Shown here: positions 34,510-42,466 of the stretch, one piece after another
How positions within the stretch are numbered: position 1 is the first letter of the stretch
Layout: each line of letters starts with the position of its first letter
Source of the DNA: Rhodoferax sp.
GTDB taxonomy: Bacteria; Pseudomonadota; Gammaproteobacteria; Burkholderiales; Burkholderiaceae_C
Direction of reading: 5' to 3'
DNA length: 64,000 nucleotides
Assembly (NCBI GenBank): GCA_019449595.1
Contig: JAGRPL010000004.1
Span: 434,001 to 498,000 of the forward strand
The notes under the pieces: model-generated
The model's database searches: none
What the model saw: only the letters and a program-made list of their open reading frames with translations
Told to the model about the DNA's origin: nothing
Position numbers and translations under genes: made by a program

Positions 34510-35310
34510 TCAGGTCTTGATGGCCGAATACAGGCTGGTGACACGGTCCATGACGGTCAGCAGGTTTTCGCTGGCCATGAATACTTCGGCGAGGGGCTTG
34601 GTCGAGTTGTTGCTGACGACGTTGACCTTTTGCAGGGCAGAGTTGAAGAACACCCACTGTCCGTCGGCCAGCTCCAGCTCGCTGCGGATGCGTTCGTTGG
34701 TTTGCGGAGCGTTGCGCAGCTGGGCCATGGCGTTCACGAACTCGGCGCGGGATTTCTCGACTTCGGCCGCGGCGACGGCGGTGTTGACCTGCAGGCGGGC
34801 CGCGAGAAAATACATGGCCATGCGCTGGCTCAGCATGCGCTGGCGTCCGGCGATGTTGACCAGCTTGCCCAGCGGCTTGCCCTGCACGGCCTCGTACTGC
34901 AACGTACCCTGATTGGCCAGCGCGAGCACCCGCTCGTCGAGCTGCAGCAGGGCCGCGGCGCCTTCGCGGGCCGGGGCGGTCCCTACCAGGGCGGCCTTGT
35001 AGGCACTCCAGGCGGTGTCGAGCTTGCCGTAGGTGCCCTGGATGTCGGGGGTCGAGGCATAGGCCTTGAGCTCGACCAGCTGGCGGTCGAACAGGGCCAT
35101 GGATTTGTCCAGCACCTGCTGCGCGCTGGTGACCTCAACGCCATGCACCAACGCCAACCATGCTTTTCCCATGCGCTGGCTCAGCATACGCTGGCGTCCG
35201 GCCTTGTTGATGGCGTCGCTCAGGTCGCTGACCTGGGCGTGCACGCTCAACAATGGCAGGCCAATGGCGGCGGAAATAAAGACGCGGCGTTTCAAGGTAT
35301 TTGGTTGCAT
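34510..35310 (-). CDS. Secreted NarX/PilJ-like sensory-bundle protein, first paralogue
   Basis: The 266-residue protein is a close paralogue of its downstream neighbour: the same length, the same end (MDRVTSLYSAIKT) and much of the same core. It has a signal peptide with a twin arginine (LKRRVFISAAIG, cleavage near VHAQ). Both P-box-like motifs here read AGRQRMLSQRM (NKAGRQRMLSQRMGKAW and VNIAGRQRMLSQRMAMYFLA), whereas the paralogue has the NarX-like AGSLRMLSERL form in the first. The two may therefore differ in ligand, for example nitrate versus nitrite; that is a guess. It lies 84 bases after nirB. Confidence 0.85.
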   Translation of the reverse strand: MQPNTLKRRVFISAAIGLPLLSVHAQVSDLSDAINKAGRQRMLSQRMGKAWLALVHGVEVTSAQQVLDKSMALFDRQLVELKAYASTPDIQGTYGKLDTAWSAYKAALVGTAPAREGAAALLQLDERVLALANQGTLQYEAVQGKPLGKLVNIAGRQRMLSQRMAMYFLAARLQVNTAVAAAEVEKSRAEFVNAMAQLRNAPQTNERIRSELELADGQWVFFNSALQKVNVVSNNSTKPLAEVFMASENLLTVMDRVTSLYSAIKT

Positions 35311-35394
35311 GGCAGTCTCACGTGGAAAAATAAGTAGTATCCCTTATGCCTCTTTCCATTTGGTGAGATTGCAGAAAAATTGTTACAGAATGTT

Positions 35395-37881
35395 TCAGGT
35401 CGTCAGGGCGTCAAACTGGCGCAGGTCCACGCCGGCGGCCTTGAAGTCAAACCAGGGGTCGGGCTCGCCCGCCAGGGCACACTGCAACTGGTCCCACAAG
35501 GCCTGGCGCCCGGCGGCGTCTTCCAGGACGCGTTTCTTCACATAGTCCAGGCCGACCCGGGCCACGAAATGCACGGTGCGCTCCAGGTACCAGCCCTCCT
35601 GGCGGTACAGCTCGCAGAACGCGCCGGTGTACTCCAGCACTTCGGCGGCGGTCTTGAGCTTGACCAGAAAGTGGGCCACCTCGGTCTTGATGCCGCCGTT
35701 GCCGGCCACGTACATCTCCCAGCCGCTGTCCACGCCGATGATGCCCACGTCCTTGATGCCGGCCTCGGCGCAGTTGCGCGGGCAACCCGACACAGCGAAC
35801 TTGACCTTGTGCGGGGCGTACATGCCCACAAAGGCGCGCTCCAGGTCCTTGCCCATCTGGGTGCTGTCCTGCGTGCCCATGCGGCACCACTCGGAGCCCA
35901 CGCAGGTCTTCACGGTGCGCAGGGCCTTGGCGTAGGCGTGGCCGCTGGGCATGCCGATGTCTTTCCACACGGCGGGCAGGTCTTCCTTCTTCACGCCCAG
36001 CAGGTCGATGCGCTGGCCGCCTGTCACCTTCACGGTGGGGATCTGGTACTTGTCCACCACATCGGCGATGCGGCGCAGCTCGGCGGCCGTGGTTTCACCG
36101 CCCCACATGCGCGGGATCACGCTGTAGGTGCCGTCCTTCTGGATGTTGGCGTGGCTGCGCTCGTTGATGGCGCGGCTCTGCGGGTCGTCCTTGGCCTCTT
36201 TCGGCCAGGTGCTGATGAGGTAGTAGTTGACGGCGGGCCTGCAGCTGGCGCAGCCGTTGGGCGTCTTCCACTCCAGGAACTGGAACACGCTGGCAATGGT
36301 GATGAGCCGGTTGGCACGGATGGCGTCGCGCACGGCCTGGTGGCCGTACTCGGTGCAGCCGCACAGGGCCTTGGTCTTGGGTGTGGCCGAGTAGTCGCCA
36401 CCGGCGGTGGCCATCAGGATCTGCTCTACCAGGCCGGTGCACGAGCCGCACGACGCGCTGGCCTTGGTGTGCTTGCGCACCTCGTCCAGGGTGAACAGGC
36501 CTTTCTCCTTGATGGCCTTGCAGATGGCGCCCTTGGTCACGCCGTTGCAGCCGCAGACCTCGTCCGTGTCCCGCATGGCGGCGGCCTTGCTGTGGCCTTC
36601 GTGGCCGGCGTCGCCGATGTTGGACTCGCCGAACATCAGCCGGTCGCGGATGTCGGCCACGCTGCGGCCGTCGCGCAGCAGCTTGAAATAGTAGCTGCCG
36701 TCCACGGTGTCGCCGTACAGGCAGGCCCCGATCAGCTTGTCGTCCTGAATGACCAGTTTCTTGTAGACGCCGCCGTAGGGGTCGCTCATGACGATTTCCT
36801 CGGCGCTGGCATCTTCCGGGCGCCCGGAGGAGGCACCCATGAAGTTGCCGGCGGAAAACAGGTCAATGCCGGTGACCTTGAGCTTGGTGGAGGTCAGCGA
36901 CCCCTGGTAGCGGCCGATGCCGAACTCCGCCAGGTGGTTGGCCAGCACCTTGCCCTGCTCGAACAGCGGCGCCACCAGACCGTAGGCAATGCCGCGGTGC
37001 GCCGCGCATTCGCCCACGGCGTAGATGCGCGCGTCGGTCACGGTCTGCAGGGTGTCGCTCACCACGATGCCGCGGTTCACGTGCAGGTGCATGCTTTCGG
37101 CCAGCGCCGTGTTGGGGCGGATGCCCACGGCCATCACCACCAGATCGGCGGGCACCTCGGTGCCGTCCTTGAAGCGGACCGCCCGGACCCGGCCGTCGTC
37201 ACCGCCGAGCAACTCCTGCGTCTGGGCGCCCATCAGGAATTGCATGCCGCGCTCTTCCAGCGACTTGCGCAGCAGGTTGGCCGCCACGTCGTCGAGCTGG
37301 CGCTCCATGAGCCAGGGCGCCACGTGCACCACATGCACGTGCATGCCGCGCTTCATCAGGCCGTTGGCGGCCTCCAGACCCAGCAGGCCGCCGCCGATGA
37401 CGACGGCGTGCCGGTAACGTGCGGCGGCATCGATCATGGCCTGTGTGTCCGCAATGTCGCGGTAGGCCAGCACGCCTTCCAGCTCCTTGCCGGGAATGGG
37501 CAGCATGAAGGGCTGGGAGCCGGTGGCCAGCAGCAGGCGGTCGTAGGCGGTGCTGATGGTTTCACCGGCCGGGTTGGTGGCATGCACCACGCGGCGCACG
37601 CGGTCCACGGCGGTCACGGTCCAGCCGGCGTGCAGGGTGATGTGGTTCTCGGCGTACCACTCGAACGGGTTGAGCACGATTTCGTTCAGCGTCTGCTCGC
37701 CGGCCAGCACCGGCGAGAGCAGGATGCGGTTGTAGTTGGGGTGCGGCTCGGAACCGAAGACGGTGATGTCGTACAGGTCGGGTGCAATTTTCAGCAGCTC
37801 TTCGAGCGTGCGCACGCCGGCCATGCCGTTGCCGACCATGACGAGCTTGAGTTTGGTGGGGGTGGTTACGCGCATGTCCAT
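35395..37881 (-). CDS. nirB: NADH-dependent nitrite reductase large subunit
   Basis: NirB reduces nitrite to ammonium with electrons from NADH through FAD, Fe-S and siroheme. The 828-residue protein has the FAD site (LVMVGNGMAGVRTLEELL), an NADH-binding Rossmann (AVVIGGGLLGLEAANGL), two BFD-like [2Fe-2S] segments (CGCNGVTKGAIC, then CGSCTGLVEQ), and the C-terminal siroheme/[4Fe-4S] ligands CVGSEWC and GCPRNC. The ATG at 37881 follows GAGGAG; a second Met lies two codons later. It follows nrtD by ten bases. CobA at the operon end makes the siroheme precursor. Confidence 0.97.
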   Translation of the reverse strand: MDMRVTTPTKLKLVMVGNGMAGVRTLEELLKIAPDLYDITVFGSEPHPNYNRILLSPVLAGEQTLNEIVLNPFEWYAENHITLHAGWTVTAVDRVRRVVHATNPAGETISTAYDRLLLATGSQPFMLPIPGKELEGVLAYRDIADTQAMIDAAARYRHAVVIGGGLLGLEAANGLMKRGMHVHVVHVAPWLMERQLDDVAANLLRKSLEERGMQFLMGAQTQELLGGDDGRVRAVRFKDGTEVPADLVVMAVGIRPNTALAESMHLHVNRGIVVSDTLQTVTDARIYAVGECAAHRGIAYGLVAPLFEQGKVLANHLAEFGIGRYQGSLTSTKLKVTGIDLFSAGNFMGASSGRPEDASAEEIVMSDPYGGVYKKLVIQDDKLIGACLYGDTVDGSYYFKLLRDGRSVADIRDRLMFGESNIGDAGHEGHSKAAAMRDTDEVCGCNGVTKGAICKAIKEKGLFTLDEVRKHTKASASCGSCTGLVEQILMATAGGDYSATPKTKALCGCTEYGHQAVRDAIRANRLITIASVFQFLEWKTPNGCASCRPAVNYYLISTWPKEAKDDPQSRAINERSHANIQKDGTYSVIPRMWGGETTAAELRRIADVVDKYQIPTVKVTGGQRIDLLGVKKEDLPAVWKDIGMPSGHAYAKALRTVKTCVGSEWCRMGTQDSTQMGKDLERAFVGMYAPHKVKFAVSGCPRNCAEAGIKDVGIIGVDSGWEMYVAGNGGIKTEVAHFLVKLKTAAEVLEYTGAFCELYRQEGWYLERTVHFVARVGLDYVKKRVLEDAAGRQALWDQLQCALAGEPDPWFDFKAAGVDLRQFDALTT

Positions 37882-37891
37882 GGTGCTCTCC

Positions 37892-38716
37892 TCAGGCGGC
37901 CTTTTCAACGTGGGCCTGGCGGGTGTACAGAAAGTCGATCACCGCCTTGCGGTAACCCAGGTACTCGGTGCTGTCGGCCAGTTCCACGCGCCGGCGCGGG
38001 CGCGGCAGGTCCACGCGCAGCACCTCGCCGACGGTGGCAGCCGGGCCGTTGGTCATCATCACGATCCGGTCGCTCAGTAGCACCGCCTCGTCCACGTCGT
38101 GCGTCACCATCACCACCGTGCTTTTGGTGCGCGCCACGATGTCGAGCAGCTCGTCCTGCAGCTTGGCGCGGGTGAGGGCATCCAGCGCACCGAAGGGCTC
38201 GTCCATCAGCAGCACCTTGGGCTCCATGGCCAGGGCCCGGGCAATGCCCACGCGCTGCTTCATGCCGCCGGAGATCTCGCCGGGGCGCTTGTGCGCGGCG
38301 GCACTCAGCCCCACCAGCGCCAGCGCGGCGTCGGTGCGCTGCGCGAGCTGGGCCTTGTTCTCGCTGGGAGCGCCGTCGTTCCTGGAGGCGGCGCCAAACA
38401 CGCGCTCCACGCCCAGGTACACGTTCTCGAAGCAGGTGAGCCAGGGCAGCAGCGAGTGGTTTTGGAACACCACGGCACGCTCCGGGCCGGGGCCGGCGAT
38501 TTCGCGGTTGGCGCAGATCAGGGTGCCGGCGCTGGGCAGGGTCAGGCCCGCAATCAGGTTCAGCAGCGTGGACTTGCCGCAGCCGGAGTGGCCGATCAGC
38601 GCCACGAACTCGCCCTTGGCAATGGTGAGGTTGATGTCGCGCAGGGCGGGGAACGGCCCCTTGCGGGTCTTGAAGGTCTGGGCGACGTTCTGGATTTCGA
38701 TGTACTTGCTGTTCAT
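37892..38716 (-). CDS. nrtD: Nitrate ABC transporter ATP-binding protein
   Basis: NrtD powers high-affinity nitrate import. The 274-residue ATPase has Walker A GHSGCGKST, the Q-loop in VVFQNHSLLPWL, signature ISGGMKQRVGIARALA, Walker B LLMDEPFGALD and the switch VTHDVDEA. It has no fused substrate-binding domain as in cyanobacterial NrtC. It overlaps nrtB by four bases. The set NrtA-NrtB-NrtD is complete here. Confidence 0.93.
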   Translation of the reverse strand: MNSKYIEIQNVAQTFKTRKGPFPALRDINLTIAKGEFVALIGHSGCGKSTLLNLIAGLTLPSAGTLICANREIAGPGPERAVVFQNHSLLPWLTCFENVYLGVERVFGAASRNDGAPSENKAQLAQRTDAALALVGLSAAAHKRPGEISGGMKQRVGIARALAMEPKVLLMDEPFGALDALTRAKLQDELLDIVARTKSTVVMVTHDVDEAVLLSDRIVMMTNGPAATVGEVLRVDLPRPRRRVELADSTEYLGYRKAVIDFLYTRQAHVEKAA

Positions 38717-39636
38717 GACTTGACCTCGTCAAACGTAAAGGCGGTGGCGATGCAGATGAGGGCGTACTCCAGCACCAGCCCCACGATGCCGATCACGAAG
38801 ATGGCGATGATGATGTTCTTGACGTTGAGGTTGTTCCACTCGTCCCACACCCAGAAGCCGATGCCCACGCCGCCGGTCAGCATCTCGGCGGCCACGATCA
38901 CCAGCCACGCCGTTCCCACGGCCAGGCGCACGCCGGTCAGCATGTAAGGCAGCACCGAGGGGAACAGGATCTTGGTCACGATCTTCCATTCGGAGAGGTT
39001 GAGCACGCGGGCCACGTTCATGTAGTCCTGCGGCACGCGCTGCACGCCCACGACGGTGTTGATGACCATGGGCCAGATCGAGCAGATGAAGATGGTCCAG
39101 ATGGCCGCCGGGTTGGCGCCCTTGAACACCAAGAGGCCAATGGGCAGCCAGGCCAGTGGTGACACCGGGCGCAGCAGGCTGATGAGCGGGTTGAACATGC
39201 GGCTCAAGAACTCGAAGCGCCCGATCAGGAAGCCGGCCGGGATGCCCACCGCTGCCGCCAGGCCGAAGCCCAGCGCCACGCGCTCCAGCGAGGCCAGCAC
39301 GTTCCAGCCCACGCCCTGGTCGTTGGGGCCCTTGCGGTAGAACGGATCGCTGAACAGCTCCACGGCCTGTTTCCAGGTTTCCAGGGGGCTGGGGATGCTG
39401 CTGGCGGTGCTGATGCTCACCAGGGCCCAGATGCCCACCAGCAGGCCCAGGCCCAGCAGCGGCGGCAGCACCGCCAGCGCCAGGCCGCGCCAGTCGCGCG
39501 GCACGGTGGCGGGTGCCGGGTTTTGGGGTTCTTTTGTGCTGGCAGCCGGCGTGGGTTGTGCGTGTACCGCTTCTGTTTTGACAGCGGAACTGGTGTCGGC
39601 AACCGCCAACGGGGAGTGGAATACAGCGCTGACCAT
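38713..39636 (-). CDS. nrtB: Nitrate ABC transporter permease
   Basis: The 307-residue inner-membrane permease has about six helices after a Pro/Ala-rich cytoplasmic N-terminus and the EAA-like loop NVARVLNLSEWKIVTKILFP that docks NrtD. NrtB permeases form the channel for nitrate or nitrite. The ATG at 39636 follows AAGGAA at good spacing; upstream Met codons belong to an extended frame without a ribosome binding site. It is ten bases after nrtA. Confidence 0.93.
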   Translation of the reverse strand: MVSAVFHSPLAVADTSSAVKTEAVHAQPTPAASTKEPQNPAPATVPRDWRGLALAVLPPLLGLGLLVGIWALVSISTASSIPSPLETWKQAVELFSDPFYRKGPNDQGVGWNVLASLERVALGFGLAAAVGIPAGFLIGRFEFLSRMFNPLISLLRPVSPLAWLPIGLLVFKGANPAAIWTIFICSIWPMVINTVVGVQRVPQDYMNVARVLNLSEWKIVTKILFPSVLPYMLTGVRLAVGTAWLVIVAAEMLTGGVGIGFWVWDEWNNLNVKNIIIAIFVIGIVGLVLEYALICIATAFTFDEVKS

Positions 39637-39646
39637 GGGGTGTTCC

Positions 39647-40891
39647 TTACGCTTTGATCTTGAAACCGTCTGCATATTTGCGGGGGTCCTTGCCGTCCCA
39701 CACCACGCCGTCGATCAGCTTGGCGCTGCGCAGGGCGTCCTTCGGCACCGGCGCCTTGGCGGCGGTGGCGGCCTGCTTGTAGAGCTCGGTCTGGTTGATC
39801 TGCCTGGCCACGGCCAGATAGTCCGGGTGGTCCTTGAGCAGGCCCCAGCGCTTGTGCTGCGTGAGGAACCACATGCCGTCACTCAGGTAGGGGAAGTTCA
39901 CCGTACCGTCGTTGTAGAACTTCATGTGGTTGGGGTCGTCCCAGGTCTTGCCCAGGCCGTTCTGGTAGCGGCCCAGGATGCGCTGGTTGATGGCGTCCAC
40001 GCTGGTGTTCACGTAGCTCTTGTCGGCAATGGTCTCGGCCATCCTGGACTTGTTGGACAGGCTGGCGTCGATCCACTGGCCGGCCTCGATGATGGCGGCC
40101 GTTACGGCACGCGCCGTGTTGGGGTACTTCTTGACGAACTCGGACGTGGTGCCCAGCACCTTCTCCGGATGGTCCTTCCAGATGTCCTGCGTGGTGGCGG
40201 CGGTGACGCCGATGCCGTCGATGATGGCGCGGTGGTTCCAGGGCTCACCCACGCAGAAACCGTCCATGTTGCCCACGCGCATGTTGGCCACCATCTGGGG
40301 CGGCGGCACGGTGATGGCCTTGGCGTCCTGCATCGGGTTGATGCCGTTGGCCGCCAGCCAGTAGTACAGCCACATGGCGTGCGTGCCGGTGGGGAAGGTC
40401 TGGGCAAAGGTGTACTCGCGCTTTTCGGCGCGCATGAGCCGGGCCAGGCCGGCGCCATCCACGGCGCCCTTGTCAGCCAGCTTCTTGGACAGGGTGATGG
40501 CCTGGCCGTTCTGGTTGAGCGTCATGAGCACGGCCATGTCTTTTTTGGGGCCGCTGACCCCCAGGTGCACGCCGTAGACCAGGCCGTAGAGCACATGGGC
40601 GAAGTCCAGTTCGCCGTTGACCAGCTTGTCGCGCACGCCGGCCCAGCTGGCTTCCTTGCTCGGGACGATTTTCACGCCGTGCTTCTTGTCAAAACCCAGC
40701 ACCGAGGCCATGACCACGCTGGCGCAGTCGGTCAGCGGGATGAAGCCGATGCGGACCTCGGCTTTCTCGGGTGCATCGGAGCCCGCGGCGTACACGGCGG
40801 CACGCAGGGCCGGGGTGATGCCGACGGCACCCACGGTGGCGGTTTGCAGCACCGCACGGCGGCTGAGTCTGGCTTTCAGAAGATCGGTCAT
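39647..40891 (-). CDS. nrtA: Nitrate-binding periplasmic protein
   Basis: NrtA captures nitrate in the periplasm for NrtB/NrtD. The 414-residue protein has a Tat-type signal (ARLSRRAVLQTATVGAVG, cleavage near VYAAG) and the NrtA/NasS fold with VRIGFIPLTDCASVVMA, NGELDFAHVLYGLVYG, and NMDGFCVGEPWN. The signal and its place next to the permease mark it as NrtA rather than the cytoplasmic sensor NasS. It is the first gene after a sigma-54 promoter and an attenuator leader. Confidence 0.93.
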   Translation of the reverse strand: MTDLLKARLSRRAVLQTATVGAVGITPALRAAVYAAGSDAPEKAEVRIGFIPLTDCASVVMASVLGFDKKHGVKIVPSKEASWAGVRDKLVNGELDFAHVLYGLVYGVHLGVSGPKKDMAVLMTLNQNGQAITLSKKLADKGAVDGAGLARLMRAEKREYTFAQTFPTGTHAMWLYYWLAANGINPMQDAKAITVPPPQMVANMRVGNMDGFCVGEPWNHRAIIDGIGVTAATTQDIWKDHPEKVLGTTSEFVKKYPNTARAVTAAIIEAGQWIDASLSNKSRMAETIADKSYVNTSVDAINQRILGRYQNGLGKTWDDPNHMKFYNDGTVNFPYLSDGMWFLTQHKRWGLLKDHPDYLAVARQINQTELYKQAATAAKAPVPKDALRSAKLIDGVVWDGKDPRKYADGFKIKA

Positions 40892-40912
40892 GGCAAAGCT
40901 CCCAACGAATAG

Positions 40913-40980
40913 ACAACAAAAAAGGCGTCCGCACGCTGCACGGTGCTTGCAGCAAGCCGTGTGCAGGTGGGGACGCCTTT
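40913..40980 (-). terminator. Attenuator terminator in the nrtA leader
   Basis: On the minus strand AAAGGCGTCC (40971-40980) pairs with GGACGCCTTT (40921-40930), with a secondary stem CTGCAC/GTGCAG inside, followed by a run of U. It lies 20-90 bases before the nrtA start. The upstream arm is shared with the second ANTAR hairpin, so antitermination and termination exclude each other. Confidence 0.85.
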
Positions 40981-41023
40981 GTCCGGATGGACAGGCACTG
41001 CCCGCCGTTAGGTAGTGCCTGTC
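40971..41023 (-). ncRNA. ANTAR-type two-hairpin antitermination leader
   Basis: The minus-strand leader has hairpin P1 (40990-41023) with a 10-bp stem GACAGGCACT/AGTGCCTGTC, an A-C mismatch, CCU/GGG, and the hexaloop AACGGC. Hairpin P2 (40971-40984) is GGAC-AAAGGC-GUCC. Both hexaloops carry A at position 1 and G at position 4, the known ANTAR recognition rule. P2 uses the 5' arm of the terminator. NasT, an ANTAR protein, is encoded nearby and is the expected binder. Confidence 0.82.
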
Positions 41024-41054
41024 GCGTGACCCCCGGGGGTCTTGGTAGGACTAA

Positions 41055-41070
41055 TGCAATGAGCGTGCCA
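41055..41070 (-). promoter_or_regulatory. Sigma-54 (-24/-12) promoter of the nitrate operon
   Basis: TGGCACGCTCATTGCA on the minus strand is a full match to TGGCACG-N4-TTGCA. Transcription would begin near 41044, just before the P1 hairpin. This places the operon under NtrC-type nitrogen control. I do not see a convincing complete NtrC site upstream; GCACCA near 41216 is only a half-site. Confidence 0.82.
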
Positions 41071-41123
41071 ACTTCCTTTGGCCGCGGCCTGGCGCGCGAC
41101 GTGGCGGCTGTTGCTCTGTTTTT

Positions 41124-41140
41124 GATAGCTGTCTGCGCAG
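41124..41140. repeat. Exact dispersed repeat core
   Basis: GATAGCTGTCTGCGCAG, identical to 29905 and 48970, lies 54 bases upstream of the sigma-54 promoter. The surrounding gap 41071-41396 holds no gene that I can support. Confidence 0.8.
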
Positions 41141-41396
41141 ACTTTACGGACGTTACAAGGTGTTTTGATGTGTAAATTGCATCCTGGTTGCCGGCCGGCA
41201 CTGAAAGTGTGCAGTGCACCAAATGCAGGATCGGTCATGCAACGGCGCGGCGCCGCCTGCGGCGCTCGGGCGGGGTCTTGCCGTGCCGCTTGGCGGGTTT
41301 GCAGGTTTTTACCTATCCTTGCATCTTCAGGGTGGGCAGTGTGCGGCCCCATGCGCCAGAATCAGCCCTCCGGAACACCAAGAAATGGAGTCATCA

Positions 41397-41726
41397 ATGA
41401 TGCGTTGCCGATACATTGCCGCGATGGGCCTGGTTGTCGCGATCGCTGGTGGGGTCTCCGCTGGCGCGCAGGAAGCGGCGGAGCCTGCCAAGACGTCGGA
41501 GCCGGGTGTGGTCACCAAGGTGGAGAACGCCACGGTGCATGCCGCCAAGGCCGCTGCCAGCGGCATCGAGCGCGGCGCGCACGCTGCCGCCAAGGGCATC
41601 AAGCGCGGAGCCGAGGCGGTTGCCCACGGCGTGGAGCGTGGCGCCACCGCCACCGGAAATGCGGCCAAGACCGTTGCCAAGAAAATCAAGGGCTCCGACG
41701 AGCCCGCGCCCGAAGAGGGCAAATGA
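41397..41726 (+). CDS. Small exported protein with 11-residue repeats
   Basis: The 109-residue protein starts with a signal peptide (MMRCRYIAAMGLVVAIAG, cleavage near GAQ). The mature part is built of imperfect 11-residue units such as AHAAAKGIKRG and AEAVAHGVERG, rich in Ala, Lys, His and Gly, and ends acidic (PAPEEGK). The pattern predicts an amphipathic helix like those of LEA or apolipoprotein-type sequences. I do not recognise a family. The ATG at 41397 follows GGAG at seven bases; a Met lies at 41400 and an in-frame ATG at 41385. It is convergent with nasT. Confidence 0.65.
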   Translation: MMRCRYIAAMGLVVAIAGGVSAGAQEAAEPAKTSEPGVVTKVENATVHAAKAAASGIERGAHAAAKGIKRGAEAVAHGVERGATATGNAAKTVAKKIKGSDEPAPEEGK

Positions 41727-41757
41727 GCGTCTGCCCGCCGGGCGCTGACCGACGCGC

Positions 41758-42405
41758 CTAGCCCAGCAGGTCGGCCACGTCCAGCATGCGCTGGGCCACT
41801 TCCACGATTCTGAGGTTCTTGTCCATGGCCGTCTTGCGCAGCCTGGCGTAGGCGGCGTCCTCGGTGAGCTGCTGGCGCTGCATCAGCAGGGCCTTGGCGC
41901 GGTCGATGGTCTTGCGGTCCTGGACGGCGCTGTTGAGCTCGTGGAGTTCGCTGCGCGTATCGGCCAGCTCCTGGCGCAGGGCCTGCTCGTGCTCGAAGCG
42001 CGCCAGCGCCACATCCAGGATGGGCCGTATGCGTTCGCTGGACAGGCCCGCCACGATGTAGGCCGATACCCCTGCCGCCACGGCGGCCCGGGCCGCGGCG
42101 CTGTCGTTGTCGTTGGTGAACATGACGATTGGGCGGCGCGCATCGCGGGTGGCCATGACCACGTGCTCCAGCGCGTCGCGGGCTTCGCTCTCGGCGTCCA
42201 CAATGATCAGGTCGGGTTGCAGCTGGGCCAGGCGCTCGGTCAGGAACACGTCGGCAGGCAGGGACGCCACCAGGTTGAAGCCGTTTTCCAGCAGCCCGAT
42301 GCGCAGGCTGCGCGAGCGTTCGGCCTGGTCCAGGGCGTGGGTGTCTGCGGGGTCCTGGATCGCCAGGTCCGCTGTGATTACTACGATGCGCAGTGCTTCG
42401 GTCAT
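41758..42405 (-). CDS. nasT: ANTAR-domain antitermination regulator NasT
   Basis: NasT binds leader RNA and allows read-through of the nas operon. The 215-residue protein has a receiver-like domain (residues 1-135), a coiled linker (EHEQALRQELADTRSELHEL) and a C-terminal ANTAR domain (DRKTIDRAKALLMQRQQLTE, DAAYARLRKTAMDKNLRI). The receiver looks degenerate: the acidic pair after the first strand is displaced by an insertion (TADLAIQDPADTHALDQAER), and the conserved Lys is Ala in SAYIVAGL. So phosphorylation is unlikely. The usual partner NasS is not in the window. The target leader is 0.7 kb away. Confidence 0.9.
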   Translation of the reverse strand: MTEALRIVVITADLAIQDPADTHALDQAERSRSLRIGLLENGFNLVASLPADVFLTERLAQLQPDLIIVDAESEARDALEHVVMATRDARRPIVMFTNDNDSAAARAAVAAGVSAYIVAGLSSERIRPILDVALARFEHEQALRQELADTRSELHELNSAVQDRKTIDRAKALLMQRQQLTEDAAYARLRKTAMDKNLRIVEVAQRMLDVADLLG

Positions 42406-42466
42406 GTGGAGTGGGCATGCAAAAAACGCGCCAGCCTGCGGCTCGCCCACTGCCGCGCAGCGGGGT

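Noticed and set aside
30833-38175. Very long plus-strand open frames opposite nasA, the sensory-bundle genes and nirB
   Set aside because: They mirror codon bias of the minus-strand genes, are rich in Gly, Ala, Val and His, and have no recognisable domains.
41144-41240. NtrC binding site upstream of the sigma-54 promoter
   Set aside because: Only a half-site (GCACCA near 41216) is visible, without the matching second half.
41165-41761. Alternative plus-strand frame starting MCKLHPGC
   Set aside because: It is Cys/Arg-rich, without a ribosome binding site, and overlaps the better-supported exported protein in another frame.
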